From MPNP01 sp026710155 (GTDB lineage Bacteria; Pseudomonadota; Alphaproteobacteria; Rhodobacterales; Rhodobacteraceae), in assembly GCA_965200885.1 (NCBI GenBank), contig OZ241737.1, forward strand, positions 620,001 to 684,000: a stretch of DNA of 64,000 nucleotides, read 5' to 3'. The translations under genes and the position numbers were made by a program. Under the pieces are notes generated by a model. That model worked only from the letters and a program-made list of their open reading frames with translations. It did no database searches and was not told where the DNA came from. Below, in pieces: positions 17,755-27,969 of the stretch. Numbering within the stretch: the first letter of the stretch is position 1; the number at the start of each line of letters is the position of its first letter.

Positions 17755-18326
17755 CGGTCTGAAAAATAATATTCCGAATTGGGATTCATTGCTGTTGCGG
17801 AAGCCAGTCTGTTGGTCATGTTGTAAAATGCTGCCACTGCACTGATATCCCAAATATCAGCATCACTGAAACCCTGTTTTCTCAAATCTTCTCGATCCCT
17901 TTCCTCAACCTTGAAACTGTTTTCGGTCACCTTTTCAGCAAATTCAAGCATCCTCCTTTGTCTCTCATCCAGTTTGCAATGGCGAAAATTTATTGCCAGG
18001 GTATCGCTGAATTCAGGATCTTTTGACAGTTTGCGAACTGCGGCGCCATGAGCAATGATACAATAATGGCATCGGTTTACCGAAGAAACAACGACCGCAA
18101 TCATTTCTCTTTCCAACTTCGACAATCCACTCGGGGCAAGCATCAGATTATTGTACATGGCGGTAAATGCATTTAATTTCTCGATATCAAAGGCATAGGC
18201 TTTGAGTACGTTGGGGATGATGCCGAGTTTTTCCTCACAAATCTGGAAGTATTTTTGTGTTCCCTCCGGCAGTGGATCAACCATTGGAAGATTCAGTGCT
18301 GTCGCATTTGAAGCTTTTTTGTTCAT
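17751..18326 (-). CDS. Peroxidase-related AhpD-fold protein (carboxymuconolactone decarboxylase family)
   Basis: A 191-residue AhpD-like protein of the peroxidase-related type. The redox motif is RCHYCIIAHG with Cys86, Cys89 and His93, preceded by LEREMIAVVVSSVN. These proteins act as alkylhydroperoxidases or related disulfide enzymes; the substrate is unknown. The stop overlaps the start of the OmpA-domain gene (ATGA), so the two are co-translated, an unusual pairing. Confidence 0.88.
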   Translation of the reverse strand: MNKKASNATALNLPMVDPLPEGTQKYFQICEEKLGIIPNVLKAYAFDIEKLNAFTAMYNNLMLAPSGLSKLEREMIAVVVSSVNRCHYCIIAHGAAVRKLSKDPEFSDTLAINFRHCKLDERQRRMLEFAEKVTENSFKVEERDREDLRKQGFSDADIWDISAVAAFYNMTNRLASATAMNPNSEYYFSDR

Positions 18327-18495
18327 AAGATACCCTTGAATTGTCGTTCCTGCTTTTTGTTCCGGCTAGAGAAGAGAATAATTCAGACTTGCATATTACA
18401 AATAAACCCATCAGAAAGGTAACGCAACAATTCAACTGCAATTCCCGCTAAGATTTGGTTCTTTGTCCTTGATTAAATTTACCATTTATTTTTTC

Positions 18496-19653
18496 TCAGG
18501 ATAATAACTTGGAAATGATCTGATTCAGGACCATTCTTCCTCTGGTGGTAACTTGAAGTTGCCCATCAGTAATTTCGACCCAATTGTCCTGAACAAGTTC
18601 GCTTATTGTATTACTGTCTAGTTTGCTTCCTGAAATTTGCTGAAACCTGTCAATACTCATACCATCATTTAGTCGGAGAGAAGTAAGCAAATACTCAGAA
18701 CCTCTTTCCTTTAGATCGATCAATTCTCTTTGGTTTTCACCTGGTCCTAATTTAAAAATACCATCAAGCCAACTTTCTGGACTAAGGATTGTATTTGTTC
18801 GAAAGTATTGGTTGTCGATACTTATTCTTCCATGGGCACCTGGTCCTATGCCCAAGAAGTCATGATACTCCCAGTAAACCAGATTATGCCTTCCCTCGTA
18901 ACCGGGTTTGGAGTAGTTTGAAATTTCATATTGATTGAACCCATTCCGTTCGCAAATTTCCATTGTGGCAAGATACATGTCGGCAAGGGTATCTTCATCA
19001 GGTATACCTTCCAGACGATTGGCAGCATATCTTTTGCCGAAGGGTGTATTGGGCTCGATTGTCAATTGGTAAATCGAAAGATGGTTTGGATTCAACGCTA
19101 CGATTTCATGAAGTTCGCCTATCCATGATTCTGTCGATTGAAATTGCCGTCCAAACATGAAATCAAGGCTGATGTTGTTGAAAACCCGATCAGCTGTTTC
19201 GTAGGCCTTGATTGCTTCCTTGGCGTCATGCTTCCTGCCCAGGGCTTTCAAGTCTGAGTCATTAAGTGCCTGCAATCCCAATGATAGTCTGTTTATTCCT
19301 TCACTCCGGAAACATAAAAATCTATTCTGCTCGACAGTGGTGGGATTGGCCTCAAGTGTAATTTCCGGCTGGTCTGAAAATCCCCAATACAATGAGATTC
19401 TATCCAAAATTTTTCCAATTGTTCGAGACTCCATGAGGCTGGGAGTGCCCCCACCAAAATAAACAGATGTACATGGGGTGGTTTCCAGTTCGTTTGCAGA
19501 ATGATCAAGTTGCCTTAAATAGGCTTCACACCATTGCTCATGATCAATCTGGTTTGAACAATAGGTATTGAAATCGCAATAGGGACACAGGGACTCACAA
19601 AATGGCCAATGGATATAGATTCCGAATGGTTCTATTGTTTGCTGATCAGGCAT
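18496..19653 (-). CDS. hemW: Radical SAM heme chaperone HemW
   Basis: A 385-residue radical SAM protein. The iron-sulfur motif is CESLCPYC (Cys19, Cys23, Cys26), preceded by the family IYIHWPFC. The region SVYFGGGTPSLM binds S-adenosylmethionine and the C-terminal HemN_C domain ends near TTRGRMVLNQII. It lacks the extra N-terminal sequence of HemN coproporphyrinogen dehydrogenase, so it is HemW, which delivers heme. ATG 19653 overlaps the rdgB stop by 8 bases (ATGCCTGA); a TTG at 19671 is the alternative. It is the last gene of rph-rdgB-hemW. Confidence 0.92.
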   Translation of the reverse strand: MPDQQTIEPFGIYIHWPFCESLCPYCDFNTYCSNQIDHEQWCEAYLRQLDHSANELETTPCTSVYFGGGTPSLMESRTIGKILDRISLYWGFSDQPEITLEANPTTVEQNRFLCFRSEGINRLSLGLQALNDSDLKALGRKHDAKEAIKAYETADRVFNNISLDFMFGRQFQSTESWIGELHEIVALNPNHLSIYQLTIEPNTPFGKRYAANRLEGIPDEDTLADMYLATMEICERNGFNQYEISNYSKPGYEGRHNLVYWEYHDFLGIGPGAHGRISIDNQYFRTNTILSPESWLDGIFKLGPGENQRELIDLKERGSEYLLTSLRLNDGMSIDRFQQISGSKLDSNTISELVQDNWVEITDGQLQVTTRGRMVLNQIISKLLS

Positions 19654-20257
19654 CAAGGCAGTTTTCAGCAAAAGCTTTTAGTGACAAGGCCCTGTGACTG
19701 ATTAGGTTCTTTTCTGCCTTGGTCATTTCCCCAAATGTAACCTTGTAGCCGTCGGGCATGAATATGGGGTCAAATCCAAAGCCGATTTCCCCTCGCATCG
19801 GCCAGACAATTTGTCCATTGACAAAACCTTCGAAAATTTCATCATGACCGTCGGGCCAAGCAACACAGATTGTCGAGCAGAACTTGGCCCTTCTGGGCAA
19901 GGGTGACTGTTTTTCCTCCAGCAAGTTCCAGACTCTGGTCATGGCCTTCTTGTAGTCCCTTCCTTCAGGTGTTTCAGCCCAATCGGCAGTTTTCACCCCA
20001 GGTTGGTTATCAAGATCTGATACCATTATCCCACTATCGTCTGCAATTGCCGGAAGTTGCGTTTCTCGAGAGACAAAATGGGCCTTGATCCTGGCATTAC
20101 CTACAAAGGTCTCTTCGGTTTCGGGTGGAAATTCCAAATTGAAGTCTCCAGCAAATTTTGTTTTTATCCCATGTGGGTGTAATATCGCTTCAAATTCACT
20201 CAATTTATCCTTGTTATGTGTGGCAATCACCAACACCGCGGATTGAAACTTACGCAT
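19646..20257 (-). CDS. rdgB: XTP/dITP diphosphatase RdgB
   Basis: A 203-residue house-cleaning pyrophosphatase that removes non-canonical purine triphosphates. It starts with VIATHNKDKLSEF (substrate and phosphate loop) and carries ADDSGIMVSDLDNQPGVKTADWA and GFGFDPIFMPDG, the catalytic signatures. I chose ATG 20257 because it matches the family N-terminus; it overlaps the rph stop by 8 bases (ATGCGTAA). A longer reading frame upstream lies wholly within rph and is unlikely to be used. Confidence 0.94.
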   Translation of the reverse strand: MRKFQSAVLVIATHNKDKLSEFEAILHPHGIKTKFAGDFNLEFPPETEETFVGNARIKAHFVSRETQLPAIADDSGIMVSDLDNQPGVKTADWAETPEGRDYKKAMTRVWNLLEEKQSPLPRRAKFCSTICVAWPDGHDEIFEGFVNGQIVWPMRGEIGFGFDPIFMPDGYKVTFGEMTKAEKNLISHRALSLKAFAENCLDA

Positions 20258-20975
20258 TTTTCTTGGCCAATGCTTCATTTTGAATTCGAACCAGTTCACT
20301 GGCACCCTTGTTCGATAGTTCGATAAACTCCAGGATTGATGCAGTGGGAAAGGATTTGTCTTCAGCTGTACATTGCACTTCAATCAGTTCTCCCGAAGAG
20401 GTAAATACAAAATTGCCGTCAACTTCAGCATTGGAATCTTCGTTATAATCCAGATCCAGTATATGCGAACCTGCATGGATGCCACAGGAAATGGCGATGA
20501 CCTGCTGCTGCAGGGGATCTCTGACAATATACCTATCTTGCAACAGTTTATTGACCGCCAATCTAAGAGCAACCCAACCACCGGTAATCGAGGCACACCT
20601 GGTCCCACCATCAGCCTGTAGAACATCACAATCGATCATGATTTGTCTCTCACCCAAACTTGCAAAATTTACACCGGCACGGAGAGACCTTCCGATCAGT
20701 CTCTGAATTTCCAGGGTTCTTCCCGAAACAGATGAACCACGTCCATCACGCCTGTTTCTTTCATGGGTAGCCCTGGGCAATAATGAATATTCGGCCGAAA
20801 TCCATCCCAAACCCGTTCTTCGTCGAAAAAACGGGACATGTTCCTCAACCGAAGCCGTACACAAAACCTTGGTATGTCCACAGGAAATCAGGCATGAACC
20901 TTCGGCATAACGGTTGACATCAATTTCTATCGACACCGGTCGTAACTCATTGGATTTTCTCTTTGATAAACGCAT
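20250..20975 (-). CDS. rph: Ribonuclease PH
   Basis: A 241-residue phosphorolytic exoribonuclease that trims tRNA 3' ends. Motifs: KVLCTASVEEHVPFF, RNRRDGRGSSVSGRTLEIQRLIGRSLRA split over the active site with the phosphate-binding arginines, DCDVLQADGGTRCASITG, and the C-terminal VQCTAEDKSFPTASILEFIELS. Complete. It is the first gene of rph-rdgB-hemW and is divergent from hrcA-grpE, a common alphaproteobacterial arrangement. Confidence 0.96.
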   Translation of the reverse strand: MRLSKRKSNELRPVSIEIDVNRYAEGSCLISCGHTKVLCTASVEEHVPFFRRRTGLGWISAEYSLLPRATHERNRRDGRGSSVSGRTLEIQRLIGRSLRAGVNFASLGERQIMIDCDVLQADGGTRCASITGGWVALRLAVNKLLQDRYIVRDPLQQQVIAISCGIHAGSHILDLDYNEDSNAEVDGNFVFTSSGELIEVQCTAEDKSFPTASILEFIELSNKGASELVRIQNEALAKKNA

Positions 20976-21270
20976 AATTCAAATCTTTAATTTTTCGATA
21001 AACAGGATTAGCCATATAATTGGTGATTTTCAGTATGGAAAGTATGCAAGGTTTTCGTTGCATGAAGCACCTGAACAATTATACACTATCTTTACTGTGA
21101 AAAAATGTGATAAGAGCATCCGAGCAACAAAATAGGGTGCAACCTTGATTTGAAAGCACATGGATCATTGAATACTTCTTGATATTAGCATTCAGGTGGA
21201 ATTTTTTGCTAAATTGATTCTGGTGTAAAAAATAGAATTTCCCTTAAATTTAATTTGAGAAGGCCGGAGA

Positions 21271-22332
21271 GTGAGCAAGGAAGAGATTCTGGAAATTTTG
21301 GATCAACGCAATACCGAAATTTTTTCCCGGTTGGTAGAATCATATTTATATTCGGGTTCCCCTGTAGGATCGAGAGCAATATCCCGCAATTTATCCACCA
21401 AGATTTCACCTGCCACGGTCAGAAATGTCATGCAGGACCTGGAGCGATTGGGACTTTTGGAAAGCCCTCACGTTTCAGCAGGCAGGATACCCACTCTCAT
21501 AGGTTTGCGGTTGTTTGTTGATGAGTTTCTGGAAATCGGCGAAATTGAACCCGAAGACAAAAAACAATTTTCGAGAATTGGGTCCACGGAAGATGACAAT
21601 CTGAACAATTCCCTGGATCGAATTGGTTCGTTGCTTTCCAGATTGACCCAGAGTGCCAGTCTGGTATTGATGCCGAAAAAGGAATCCACCATCAAACATG
21701 TCCAGTTTCTCAAACTGACAAATGAGAGTGCCCTGGTTGTCCTGGTCATGGCTGACGGAACAGTAGAAAATCGGGTCTTCTCCACCCCGATGGGTTTGAC
21801 TGCTTCAACCCTGACGGAAGCAGCGAACTATGTCAATTCCTTGTTGGATGGCAAGAGCATTATCGAAATCAAGGGATTGATCAGCAAGGATATCCTGAAG
21901 CAAAAGAGCAAATTGGATGAGTTGACCACTGAACTGGTAGAACGTGGACTGGCCTTCTGGGACAAGCCTGGTGAACAGCAGGAGCGATTGATCGTGAGGG
22001 GCAGGTCAAATTTGCTTGAGAATGATGAAGGGACCGTTGATTTTGATCAGGTCAGGCATTTGTTTGACGATCTGGAAAGGAAAAAGGAAATTTCCAATAT
22101 ACTTGAATTGATCGAGGAGGGGCAGGGCGTCAAGATATTTATTGGATCCGAAAACAAACTATTTTCCCTGTCAGGTTCAACTTTGGTTGCCGCTCCCTAT
22201 ATTAATTCTGAAGGTAATATTGTTGGGGCATTGGGTGTAATCGGACCTACCCGGTTGAATTACGGCAGAATCGTACCAATCGTGGATTACACAGCCCAAC
22301 TTGTTGGTAAACTCATTGCTGAAAAATCATGA
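21271..22332 (+). CDS. hrcA: Heat-inducible transcription repressor HrcA
   Basis: A 353-residue repressor. The N-terminal winged helix has GSRAISRNLSTKISPATVRNVMQDLERLGLLESPHVSAGRIPT in two parts, the HrcA signature; the rest is the GAF-like dimer domain ending GPTRLNYGRIVPIVDY. HrcA represses groESL and sometimes grpE or dnaK by binding CIRCE (TTAGCACTC-N9-GAGTGCTAA). I saw no CIRCE element in this window, so its targets must be elsewhere. Start is GTG 21271 with GGAG close before it. grpE follows after 23 bases. Confidence 0.94.
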   Translation: MSKEEILEILDQRNTEIFSRLVESYLYSGSPVGSRAISRNLSTKISPATVRNVMQDLERLGLLESPHVSAGRIPTLIGLRLFVDEFLEIGEIEPEDKKQFSRIGSTEDDNLNNSLDRIGSLLSRLTQSASLVLMPKKESTIKHVQFLKLTNESALVVLVMADGTVENRVFSTPMGLTASTLTEAANYVNSLLDGKSIIEIKGLISKDILKQKSKLDELTTELVERGLAFWDKPGEQQERLIVRGRSNLLENDEGTVDFDQVRHLFDDLERKKEISNILELIEEGQGVKIFIGSENKLFSLSGSTLVAAPYINSEGNIVGALGVIGPTRLNYGRIVPIVDYTAQLVGKLIAEKS

Positions 22333-22355
22333 TTTTGAAGGAATATTAGAGAGCT

Positions 22356-23051
22356 ATGCAGACAGACGAGGATAAAAATCCAGAAGAAAATATCAAACGG
22401 GAAGAAGATTCGGTTGTAGAGGATATTCAGGAGCAACCAGAGAATACCACACTCAATGGTGGCAATCCCGAAACCGAGGTTCAAGATTCCAAAACACCGG
22501 ATGATGAAAATGAAAGCGGTGAAAAGCCGGCTTCCTTTATCGAAAACACCAAGAAAATGATTGATCTCCTGACCAGTGAAAAGAAAAATCTGCGAGAAGA
22601 AAACGATCAATTGAAGCGAAATCTGGCCAACGAGCGCGATAAATTCAGACGTCTGGAGAAAATGGTTGAGGAAAACAAAAAGTTTGATGGCATCAGGCTG
22701 GCCAGGGAAATTCTGTCGACCCACGAAAACCTCAAGAGGGCTATCAAGGCAGGCGAGGAAAGCGAATCAGACAACCTTGCTGCCTGGGTTGAGGGAATAA
22801 AGGTTGTTCAAAAGGAATTGAATTCATCCTTGAGCAGAAACAATATCGAGGAGATCATCCCTGATGTAGGGGACGCTTTTGATCATAACTGTCACAATGC
22901 ACTTTATTATGCGCCTGTACCGGGTTTTGAGGATGGACAAATCACTGAAGTGCAACAAACCGGTTTCAAGTACCATGATCGCCTGCTGCGTCCTGCCCAG
23001 GTTGGTGTCGCCGAAAACTATCCCTCGGAAGAAGAATCGGAACGGGAATAG
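22356..23051 (+). CDS. grpE: Nucleotide exchange factor GrpE
   Basis: A 231-residue co-chaperone of DnaK. The first ~65 residues are acidic and disordered, followed by a long coiled coil (~70-135, with LLTSEKKNLREENDQLKRNL in part) and the C-terminal beta domain with DVGDAFDHNCHNALYY and VQQTGFKYHDRLLRPAQVGVA. Its acidic tail is longer than in E. coli GrpE. It pairs with dnaK-dnaJ at 36.6-39.7 kb. Confidence 0.95.
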   Translation: MQTDEDKNPEENIKREEDSVVEDIQEQPENTTLNGGNPETEVQDSKTPDDENESGEKPASFIENTKKMIDLLTSEKKNLREENDQLKRNLANERDKFRRLEKMVEENKKFDGIRLAREILSTHENLKRAIKAGEESESDNLAAWVEGIKVVQKELNSSLSRNNIEEIIPDVGDAFDHNCHNALYYAPVPGFEDGQITEVQQTGFKYHDRLLRPAQVGVAENYPSEEESERE

Positions 23052-23165
23052 GATTTTAATAGGCATTTGATTCATTGGGGCTTTTTTCTGGCTTCTAAAA
23101 TTGGTTTGTAAAGAACAGGTATACAGCCTATGCTGTCTGCAGGGTCGTGATAAAGATAGTCATCT

Positions 23166-24683
23166 ATGAATAACACGCTCTATAATGAACTGTTCGGCAT
23201 TCATGCGGGAAAAGAGATTCCTTTCCTCATAAGACCTGACGGGACAGTCATCACCTATGAAAAATTCCTCCGATTAGGCATTCAATTTGCACATGCTTTG
23301 ACCAACCTGGGTATTTCTTCTGGAGATCGACTGCTGGTTCATGTGGAGAAGTCTCCAGAAGTTTTGGCATTATATGCTGCCTGCATTCAATCGGGAATTG
23401 TTTTCGTACCCCTTAACCCAGCCTACACCATTGACGAGCTCTCCTATTTCATTGCCGATAGCCAACCTTCATTGTTGGTTTGCGATGCAAGCAACCTACA
23501 CTTGATATCTCCACTTGCAGTTAAAATGGGTTTCAAGCTTGAAACCTTGAATCAGGACGCAAGTGGTTCAATTTCTGAAAAGGGACATGACAATCCTCAT
23601 GACTTCCCCACGGTCAGCCGTACCATGGATGATCTTGCTACAATCCTTTATACTTCAGGAACAACAGGTCAACCCAAAGGTGCAATGCACACCCAGGGAA
23701 ACCTGCTATCCAACGGACGCATCCTTAGGGATCTATGGCAATTTGATACCAGCGATGTGCTTCTGCATGCCTTGCCAATTTTCCATTCACATGGTTTGTT
23801 CGTTGCCACCAATGTATCACTGCTTGCAGGGGGATCAATGATCTTACTTCCCGGGTTTGACATCGATGAAATAATCAGGTTAATCCCCCAATCCACGGTT
23901 ATGATGGGTGTCCCGACCTTTTATTCTCGGCTATTGGATTCACCTAGGTTTACAAAAGACCTCACGAAAGAAATGAGGCTGTTCGTTTCAGGGAGCGCAC
24001 CATTGCTGGCCGAAACACATGTCCAGTTCGAAAAGCGAACCGGACATCGAATTCTGGAACGGTATGGCTTGACTGAAACCAGCATGAATACATCGAATCC
24101 CTATGAGGGCGAAAGACGACCGGGTACCGTTGGTTTCCCTCTACCGGGGATTGAGGTTAAAATTACCGATCCTACATCTGGCAAACCGATCCCTGCAGGG
24201 GAGATTGGACAGATTGAAGTTCGTGGACCAAACGTTTGCAAGGGATATTGGAAAAAACCAACTAAAACAACTGCAGAGTTTCGTCCTGACGGTTTCTTCA
24301 TCACCGGGGATCTAGGCAGGTTTGACAGTCAGGGTTACATCCATATTGAAGGTCGTAATAAGGATCTCATCATTTCCGGCGGATTCAATATCTACCCCAA
24401 GGAGATCGAGCTTCTTCTTGATGGTCAAACAGGTGTTCTTGAAAGTGCCGTGATTGGGGTTCCCCATGATGATTTCGGTGAAGTTGCAGTGGGATTGATC
24501 GCTCCATCCAATGAAGTCAATCCTGATGTTGATCAAATTCGTTCTGTTATGTCAACTTCACTGGCCCGTTACAAAATTCCTAAAAAAATCCTGATTGTGG
24601 ATAGCCTACCCCGCAACACAATGGGAAAAGTCCAGAAAAACCTGTTGAGGGATAAATTCAGGAATCTATTTCAAAACAACTGA
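23166..24683 (+). CDS. matB: Malonyl-CoA synthetase-like acyl-CoA synthetase (MatB type)
   Basis: A 505-residue adenylate-forming enzyme. Motifs: the AMP-binding P-loop LYTSGTTGQPKG (~residues 160-171), YGLTETSMNTSNPYEGERRPGTVGFPLPG (in two parts), which resembles malonyl-CoA synthetases, the hinge TGDLGRFD, and the catalytic Lys in PRNTMGKVQKN. MatB ligates malonate to CoA using ATP. No malonyl-CoA decarboxylase (matA) is adjacent; the gene stands alone between grpE and mutS. The exact acid is likely but not certain to be malonate. Confidence 0.78.
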   Translation: MNNTLYNELFGIHAGKEIPFLIRPDGTVITYEKFLRLGIQFAHALTNLGISSGDRLLVHVEKSPEVLALYAACIQSGIVFVPLNPAYTIDELSYFIADSQPSLLVCDASNLHLISPLAVKMGFKLETLNQDASGSISEKGHDNPHDFPTVSRTMDDLATILYTSGTTGQPKGAMHTQGNLLSNGRILRDLWQFDTSDVLLHALPIFHSHGLFVATNVSLLAGGSMILLPGFDIDEIIRLIPQSTVMMGVPTFYSRLLDSPRFTKDLTKEMRLFVSGSAPLLAETHVQFEKRTGHRILERYGLTETSMNTSNPYEGERRPGTVGFPLPGIEVKITDPTSGKPIPAGEIGQIEVRGPNVCKGYWKKPTKTTAEFRPDGFFITGDLGRFDSQGYIHIEGRNKDLIISGGFNIYPKEIELLLDGQTGVLESAVIGVPHDDFGEVAVGLIAPSNEVNPDVDQIRSVMSTSLARYKIPKKILIVDSLPRNTMGKVQKNLLRDKFRNLFQNN

Positions 24684-25219
24684 TTTGTCTGCTCAAAGAT
24701 GAGATGACAAGAATTTCAAATATCATTTTCTGAGCCATTCATAAATTAAAGAATCTTGATATAAGATATGGTTTCAGGGCCATTACCGGTTCCTTTTTTC
24801 CATAAGTCCAAGGTTTGAGGAGGACAGTTCCATTACTCGGTAGGATTTGTCTGCAAAAATACTTGGAGAAGGAATGCCGTAACCATGCAAGGTTGTGATT
24901 ATATCATCTTGAACAAGCTGGGATTACCTCTTCCTTGCCCTATCTTGAACGGAAGGCAATCAACAAAATTTCCAAACAGAATAAGCCTGACAACCTGAGA
25001 CATATATTGGGCCAACTCACCAGAAAAAATAAATGTACCAAATGCAGTTTGTGCAATAATCAGGGTTATTGCCGAAACGATGCCATTCGAGAAGGCCGGT
25101 AAAGCCTTCTTGCCACTGGCATCAATATATCTCCTGTCAAAGGGACTTAATAGAGGTAATCATGTCTCGAAAAGTCAATGTCAAACTTGATATGACGGAT
25201 TAAGGAATTAAACGAAAAT
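24684..25219. other. Gene-free stretch between matB and mutS
   Basis: About 535 bases with no reading frame I can support on either strand. It contains a short stem (GAAGGC / GCCTTC, about 25091-25109) without a T-run, so it is not a convincing terminator. matB and mutS converge here. It may contain decayed sequence, but I recognise none. Confidence 0.5.
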
Positions 25220-27886
25220 TTATAATTCACTTTCTGATTTGACTTGTGTATCCTTGAGTTCATATAGGAGGGAAAGGGCCTCCAAGGGTGTCAACTCATC
25301 GGGGTTGATATTCATGATTTTCTTCTCAACTGGTGAAGGTTCGACTTCAATGATTTGTTGGTCAACCAAGGAGGAAGCCGCGAAAAGAGGGAGTTCCTGA
25401 TACATGGAGAAAATTTTGTCTTTTCCCTTGCCCCGGGGTTGTTCCAGTTTTTTCAGGATGGCATCTGCCCGTCTTACCACAGCCCTTGGCAAGCCGGCTA
25501 ATTTGGCGACCTGGACACCGTATGATCGGTCCGCAAACCCTTCAACAACCTCGTGGAGAAAAACCACATCCCCCTGCCATTCCTTTACCTTGATCGTCAA
25601 ATTGAACAGATTCGGCAAGCGGTTCGATAGTTCGGTCAACTCATGGAAATGAGTGGCAAAAAGAGTCCTGCACTTGATTTTGTCATGAATGTACTCCAGG
25701 GTTGCCCAAGCTATGGATAATCCGTCAAAGGTTGCTGTACCTCTCCCGATTTCATCCAATATTACCAATGTTCTATGGTCGGCCTGATTTAAAATCGCGG
25801 CTGTCTCCACCATTTCAACCATGAAGGTTGAACGTCCTCTGGCCAGATCATCGGCAGCTCCAACTCGAGAAAACAGTTGCGAAATTATACCTATCCTGGC
25901 CTTCTTGGCAGGTACGTATGATCCAATTTGGGCCAAAATGGCCAGCAAGGCATTTTGACGAAGAAAAGTGGACTTGCCTGCCATATTCGGTCCGGTCAAC
26001 AGTATGATTCTTCCTTCGTCTATAATATTACAATCATTTTTCACAAAGGGGGTCTGGTTGTTTTTGCGAAGTGATTCTTCAACAACCGGATGCCTGCCCG
26101 CCACGATCTCAAGGTCACAACTTTCGTCCAGAACCGGTTTGCACCAATTATTGGTATGGGCAATTTCCGCAAGGGTTACAATGACATCCATTTCCGAGAG
26201 GGTTTGGGCAATGAAGAAGATGTCATTCGACTGGGCCAAAATTGCTTCCCGAAATTGCTCAAAGAGCCTTAATTCTATCTCGACCGTTTTTTGTTGGGCA
26301 TTGACAATCCGCGATTCGAGATCGGCAAGCTCCTTGCTTGTGAAACGGCAGGCCGTGGAAGTCGATTGTCGGTGAATGAAAGTATCCGACAGGGGTGGTG
26401 ATACCATTTTGGAATAAAATGAAGAGGGCGTTTCAACATAATATCCCAGCACTTTATTGAAACGAACCTTGAGTCTGGGATTATCTACCCATTCGGCATA
26501 CTTTTTTTCCAATTCGGCAATCACAACCCTGGTTTCATCACGGAGTTTTCTGGTTTCATCCAACTCCTCGTCAAAACCCTTGGCTATAAAATCTCCATCC
26601 CTAGTGGCAAGGGGAACATTTGGCATCAGGGCTTGTGACAGATCCTTTACCAGACCTTCAAGATTGGCAAGCAAATCCAGCGAAGCTTTCAGTTGCTCGG
26701 AAACCCCGTCAATTACACGCATTTCCTGATTGATAAGAAAAGCCTGTTTTATACCTGTCTTGATGGCATTGAGGTCTCTTGGACCTCCCCTTTCCAATGC
26801 CAACCTCGACAAGGACCGCTGGAGGTCTGGAACCATTTTTAGTCTGTCCTGAATTTCCCTACGTGAATCAGATTGCGAATAAAAGGTTTCAACTTCGTTT
26901 TGCCTTTTTGCGATGAGACCGATATTGGTAGATGGATTTGCCAGCCATCTCTCAAGCATTCTCGCCCCACTTGCCGTTCTTGTTCTGTCCAGTACCGAAA
27001 ACAGTGTGTTGTTTTTGCCTCCAGAAAGGTTTCTGGTGATTTCCAGATTTTTTCGGGTTGCAGCATCAATTTGAAGTGTATCCTCTGATTTTTCCCTGCT
27101 CGGGAATTGCAACTTGGGAATTTTACCATGCTGGGTAATTTCCAGATAGGCAACAATTGCCCCCAAACATGCCAGTTCAGACCTGTTGAACTGGCCAAAT
27201 GAATCCAGGGTTGCAACCTCATACATTTCTGACAAATTTCGCTTTGCCATCCTGCTGTCGAAGTGGACATCAGCCAAAGGAGTCAGCGAATTGGTGGTTT
27301 CCCTGACGATACCCAATATCTGTGCGGAACAAGTTTCGGGGTAAATCACTTCCGTTGGGGAAATTCGGGACAGTTGAGAAGCAAGATTGACCAACGGAAA
27401 ACCCGTAACATGAAAACTGCCCGATGAAATATCTGCCCAAGCCAGTGCTGCGGATTTGCGGATTTGGTGAATTGCGGCGATGTAATTGTTTTGATCGGCA
27501 GTGAGGAGGGAATCTTCCGTAAGGGTTCCTGGTGTGATGATCCTGGTGACCTCCCTCCTGACAATAGCCTTGTTTCCTCTCTTTCTTGCTTCTGAAGGGT
27601 CTTCGGTTTGTTCACAAACTGCAACCCTGAAACCCTTGCGGATCAACAATTGAAGATATTGGCCAGCGGCATGAATTGGTACACCACACATGGGTATGTC
27701 CATATTGTTGGTTTTACCCCTTTTTGTAAGGGCAATGTCCAGTGCTTCGGAAGCCTCGACCGCATCATCAAAAAACATCTCATAAAAATCACCCATTCGG
27801 TAGAACAGGAGAGCGTCCTGATTTTGGCTCTTGATCTCCATATATTGAGCCATCATTGGAGTTAGATTTTGATTGTTTTGATTCAT
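25220..27886 (-). CDS. mutS: DNA mismatch repair protein MutS
   Basis: An 888-residue mismatch-recognition ATPase. The N-terminal domain has the mismatch-contacting Phe and Glu in FYRMGDFYEMF; the ATPase has Walker A GPNMAGKST, the LARGRSTFMVEM signature region, and Walker B LVILDEIGRGTATFDG, followed by ATHFHEL. Full length for the family. I chose ATG 27886; an upstream TTG (27904) adds six residues. mutL is not in the window. Confidence 0.96.
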   Translation of the reverse strand: MNQNNQNLTPMMAQYMEIKSQNQDALLFYRMGDFYEMFFDDAVEASEALDIALTKRGKTNNMDIPMCGVPIHAAGQYLQLLIRKGFRVAVCEQTEDPSEARKRGNKAIVRREVTRIITPGTLTEDSLLTADQNNYIAAIHQIRKSAALAWADISSGSFHVTGFPLVNLASQLSRISPTEVIYPETCSAQILGIVRETTNSLTPLADVHFDSRMAKRNLSEMYEVATLDSFGQFNRSELACLGAIVAYLEITQHGKIPKLQFPSREKSEDTLQIDAATRKNLEITRNLSGGKNNTLFSVLDRTRTASGARMLERWLANPSTNIGLIAKRQNEVETFYSQSDSRREIQDRLKMVPDLQRSLSRLALERGGPRDLNAIKTGIKQAFLINQEMRVIDGVSEQLKASLDLLANLEGLVKDLSQALMPNVPLATRDGDFIAKGFDEELDETRKLRDETRVVIAELEKKYAEWVDNPRLKVRFNKVLGYYVETPSSFYSKMVSPPLSDTFIHRQSTSTACRFTSKELADLESRIVNAQQKTVEIELRLFEQFREAILAQSNDIFFIAQTLSEMDVIVTLAEIAHTNNWCKPVLDESCDLEIVAGRHPVVEESLRKNNQTPFVKNDCNIIDEGRIILLTGPNMAGKSTFLRQNALLAILAQIGSYVPAKKARIGIISQLFSRVGAADDLARGRSTFMVEMVETAAILNQADHRTLVILDEIGRGTATFDGLSIAWATLEYIHDKIKCRTLFATHFHELTELSNRLPNLFNLTIKVKEWQGDVVFLHEVVEGFADRSYGVQVAKLAGLPRAVVRRADAILKKLEQPRGKGKDKIFSMYQELPLFAASSLVDQQIIEVEPSPVEKKIMNINPDELTPLEALSLLYELKDTQVKSESEL

Positions 27887-27969
27887 CCTTTTACATGAAT
27901 TCAAATTTTTGTTCGGGAAACCATACGGATAAAGAATGCTTTACATCAAATATGAAATATGCGGAAACT

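Noticed and set aside
20976..21270. CIRCE operator before hrcA
   Set aside because: No TTAGCACTC-N9-GAGTGCTAA or near match is present in the rph-hrcA gap.
25091..25109. Terminator after matB
   Set aside because: The stem GAAGGC/GCCTTC has no T-run on either strand.
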